Source: Pseudomonas entomophila
GTDB lineage: Bacteria; Pseudomonadota; Gammaproteobacteria; Pseudomonadales; Pseudomonadaceae
Reading direction: 5' to 3'
Length of the DNA stretch: 60,669 nt
Assembly (NCBI RefSeq): GCF_029478665.1
Contig: NZ_JARPQB010000057.1
Span: forward strand, 1-60,669
In this document: positions 59,224-60,669 of the stretch, one piece after another
Layout of the letters: the number at the start of each line of letters is the position of its first letter
How positions within the stretch are numbered: position 1 is the stretch's first letter
The notes under the pieces: generated by a model
What the model saw: only the letters and a program-made list of their open reading frames with translations
What the model was told of the DNA's origin: nothing
Database searches by the model: none
Program-made: the position numbers and the translations under genes

Positions 59224-60228
59224 ATGAATGATCTACCAATCGAAGGTTTCACGACCATCAACGAAAGTGCGGCGATGGTCCTGCTGGTAGACGATCAGGC
59301 GATGATCGGCGAAGCGGTGCGCCGTGGGTTGGCCCACGAGGAGAACATCGACTTCCATTTCTGTGCCGACCCGCACCAGGCCGTGGCGCAAGCCATGCGT
59401 ATCAAGCCCACGGTCATCCTCCAGGACTTGATCATGCCGGGCCTCGATGGCCTGACGCTGGTGCGCGAGTACCGCAACAACCCGGCCACTCAGGATATCC
59501 CGATCATCGTCCTGTCGACCAAGGAAGACCCGCTGGTCAAGAGCGCGGCGTTTGCCGCCGGGGCCAATGATTATCTGGTCAAGTTGCCTGACTCCATCGA
59601 GCTGGTGGCGCGTATCCGCTATCACTCGCGCTCCTACCTGACGTTGCTGCAACGCGACGAGGCCTATCGTGCCTTGCGCGTCAGCCAGCAGCAGTTGCTC
59701 GACACCAACCTGATGTTGCAGCGGTTGATGAACTCCGATGGGCTGACCGGGCTGTCCAATCGCCGCCACTTTGATGAGTACCTGGAGCTGGAATGGCGTC
59801 GGGCCATGCGTGAACAGCAGCAGTTGTCGCTGCTGATGGTCGATGTCGATTACTTCAAGGCGTTCAACGACAGCTTCGGCCATCTGGCCGGCGACGAGGC
59901 CCTGCGCCAGGTGGCCGAGGCCATTCGCGGTTGCTGCTCGCGGCCCACCGACCTGCCTGCGCGCTATGGCGGCGAGGAGTTCGCCCTGGTGCTGCCCAAC
60001 ACTTCACCGGGCGGTGCGCGGTTGATTGCCGAGAAGTTGCGCCATACCATCATGGGCCTGAACATTGCCCACACCGTGCCTGAAGCTGGTTCGCTGCTGA
60101 CGGTGAGCATTGGCGTAGCGACATTGACGCCGAGTGTCGGCAGCCACTGCCGGCAGCTGATCTCGGCGGCGGACACTGGGTTGTACAAGGCCAAGAACAG
60201 TGGGCGTAATCAGGTAGGTGTCGCTTAA
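59224..60228 (+). CDS. wspR: diguanylate cyclase response regulator WspR
   Basis: A 334-residue protein. Receiver (15-140, phospho-acceptor Asp68 in ILQDLIMPG), coiled-coil stalk (about 145-172) and GGDEF domain with active GGEEF (249-253). The inhibitory I-site RxxD is present (Arg240-Asp243, RPTD). It makes c-di-GMP when phosphorylated by WspE and clusters in the cell, promoting biofilm. 51 bases separate it from wspF. Confidence 0.96.
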   Translation: MNDLPIEGFTTINESAAMVLLVDDQAMIGEAVRRGLAHEENIDFHFCADPHQAVAQAMRIKPTVILQDLIMPGLDGLTLVREYRNNPATQDIPIIVLSTKEDPLVKSAAFAAGANDYLVKLPDSIELVARIRYHSRSYLTLLQRDEAYRALRVSQQQLLDTNLMLQRLMNSDGLTGLSNRRHFDEYLELEWRRAMREQQQLSLLMVDVDYFKAFNDSFGHLAGDEALRQVAEAIRGCCSRPTDLPARYGGEEFALVLPNTSPGGARLIAEKLRHTIMGLNIAHTVPEAGSLLTVSIGVATLTPSVGSHCRQLISAADTGLYKAKNSGRNQVGVA

Positions 60229-60275
60229 TCCTGTTTCCACAGGGGCAGGGCATATTCAAGTTTGCACTTTCCCCT

Positions 60276-60303
60276 GTAGGAGCCGGCTTGCCGGCGAAAG
60301 GCC
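60276..60303. repeat. single REP arm after wspR
   Basis: GTAGGAGCCGGCTTGCCGGC with following GAAAGGCC; the facing arm is missing, so it is a solitary unit. Confidence 0.85.
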
Positions 60304-60353
60304 GGATCAGCCAGCACATAATTAGCGGTAATTGCCCAGTATTTTTATAAGTA

Positions 60354-60389
60354 TTGCTCTTGCTCTTGATCTTGCTCTTGCTCTTGCTT
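60354..60389. repeat. hexamer array TTGCTC x6
   Basis: Six contiguous copies of TTGCTC, with copy 3 TTGATC and copy 6 TTGCTT. It is part of the 441-base stretch without a gene (60229-60669). Confidence 0.95.
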
Positions 60390-60462
60390 TTAAGCGCGCG
60401 ATATTTCAGGCGCCGCCAAATGCGACTTCAGGAGGCCGTATGAACGGAGCCAGCGGTTTTTG

Positions 60463-60505
60463 CCTTCTTTTGCCCGCGTGCAAAAGAAGGTCGCCGTAAA
60501 GGCGA
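60463..60505. other. double hairpin in terminal gap
   Basis: CCTTCTTTTGC/GCAAAAGAAGG (perfect 11 bp, loop CCGCGT) is followed at once by TCGCC/GGCGA with a GTAAA loop. I recall similar hairpin sequence between genes of other Pseudomonas, so it may belong to a dispersed intergenic element. Confidence 0.75.
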
Positions 60506-60530
60506 AAAGGTGAGTTAGCGCCTCCATCGC

Positions 60531-60638
60531 AAATGGATATGCTCACGAATTTCAATGCCAATACTCTGAGAGTCAAAGTCAAAGTCAAAGTCAAAGTCAA
60601 AGTTAAGTGGGTATCTGAATATATAGGCATATCCATTT
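60531..60638. repeat. 12-bp inverted repeats around AGTCAA x6 array
   Basis: AAATGGATATGC (60531-60542) and its exact complement (60627-60638) flank a block holding five perfect AGTCAA hexamers and one AGTTAA (60571-60606). The minus-strand frame across it codes for a Thr-Leu run and is probably not a gene. Confidence 0.85.
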
Positions 60639-60669
60639 ACGATAGCGACTCGAAGTCACCTTTCCGCCC

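Noticed and set aside
60406..60636. 76-codon minus-strand frame with a Thr-Leu run
   Set aside because: The run is a product of the AGTCAA hexamer array, and the frame spans hairpins and inverted repeats.

Overview
The window looks like chromosomal core sequence from a fluorescent Pseudomonas, most likely the P. putida group. It is GC-rich, carries the Pseudomonas gene orders aauRS-aatJQMP, glpFKRD, bfr/bfd/rnt/pyrC/motY/argG, rnf-nth and wspABCDEFR, and is littered with REP palindromes that begin GTAGGAGC. I saw no rRNA, tRNA, CRISPR array, insertion sequence, phage or integrative element.

Layout. (1) 126-7239: glpM, then the acidic amino acid uptake locus: response regulator AauR, sensor kinase AauS and the ABC transporter AatJQMP. 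A sigma-54 promoter and two AauR-type operators lie upstream of aatJ. (2) 7496-12574: glycerol catabolism (glpD, glpR, glpK, glpF on the minus strand), with a terminator-like hairpin in the glpF leader. (3) 12881-24582: housekeeping genes (ybaK, an orphan ABC ATPase coupled to argF, a molybdopterin oxidoreductase, grxD, bacterioferritin and its ferredoxin, a 2-Cys peroxiredoxin, rnt-pyrC, motY, argG). Tandem ArgR half-sites 21 bp apart sit on the argF and argG promoters, and a sigma-28 promoter precedes motY. (4) 24638-26386: an unknown membrane protein divergent from a LuxR-type response regulator, then a 58-residue PA3496-family protein. (5) 26491-29831: nth and a reduced rnf operon. rnfA, D, G and E are present, but rnfB and rnfC are reduced to a 22-codon scar and RnfA/RnfE have lost most cluster cysteines. 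(6) 29921-40399: metG, apbC, a cold-shock gene, dcd, an AstE-like deacylase, a penicillin-acylase-like lipoprotein, two SEC-C zinc-motif proteins, an LEA-type lipoprotein and a DUF6231 protein. (7) 40559-43187: a surface cluster with two tandem OmpA-type lipoproteins carrying calcium-type repeats, a DUF1145 membrane protein and a collagen-like secreted protein. (8) 43382-50859: an Old Yellow Enzyme, a hicAB toxin-antitoxin pair and a ydcSTUV-patD polyamine uptake and oxidation operon with a possible leader ORF. (9) 51013-60228: a DUF533 protein and the complete wsp surface-sensing pathway ending in the diguanylate cyclase WspR. (10) 60229-60669: no gene; a half REP, two six-copy hexamer arrays and hairpins.

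The strongest candidate for something undescribed is the cut-down rnf operon. The Fe-S input subunits (B, C) and most of the membrane cluster ligands are gone, yet the flavin-bearing subunits (D, G) and all the tight translational overlaps remain, which looks more like a retained or repurposed flavin membrane module than random decay.
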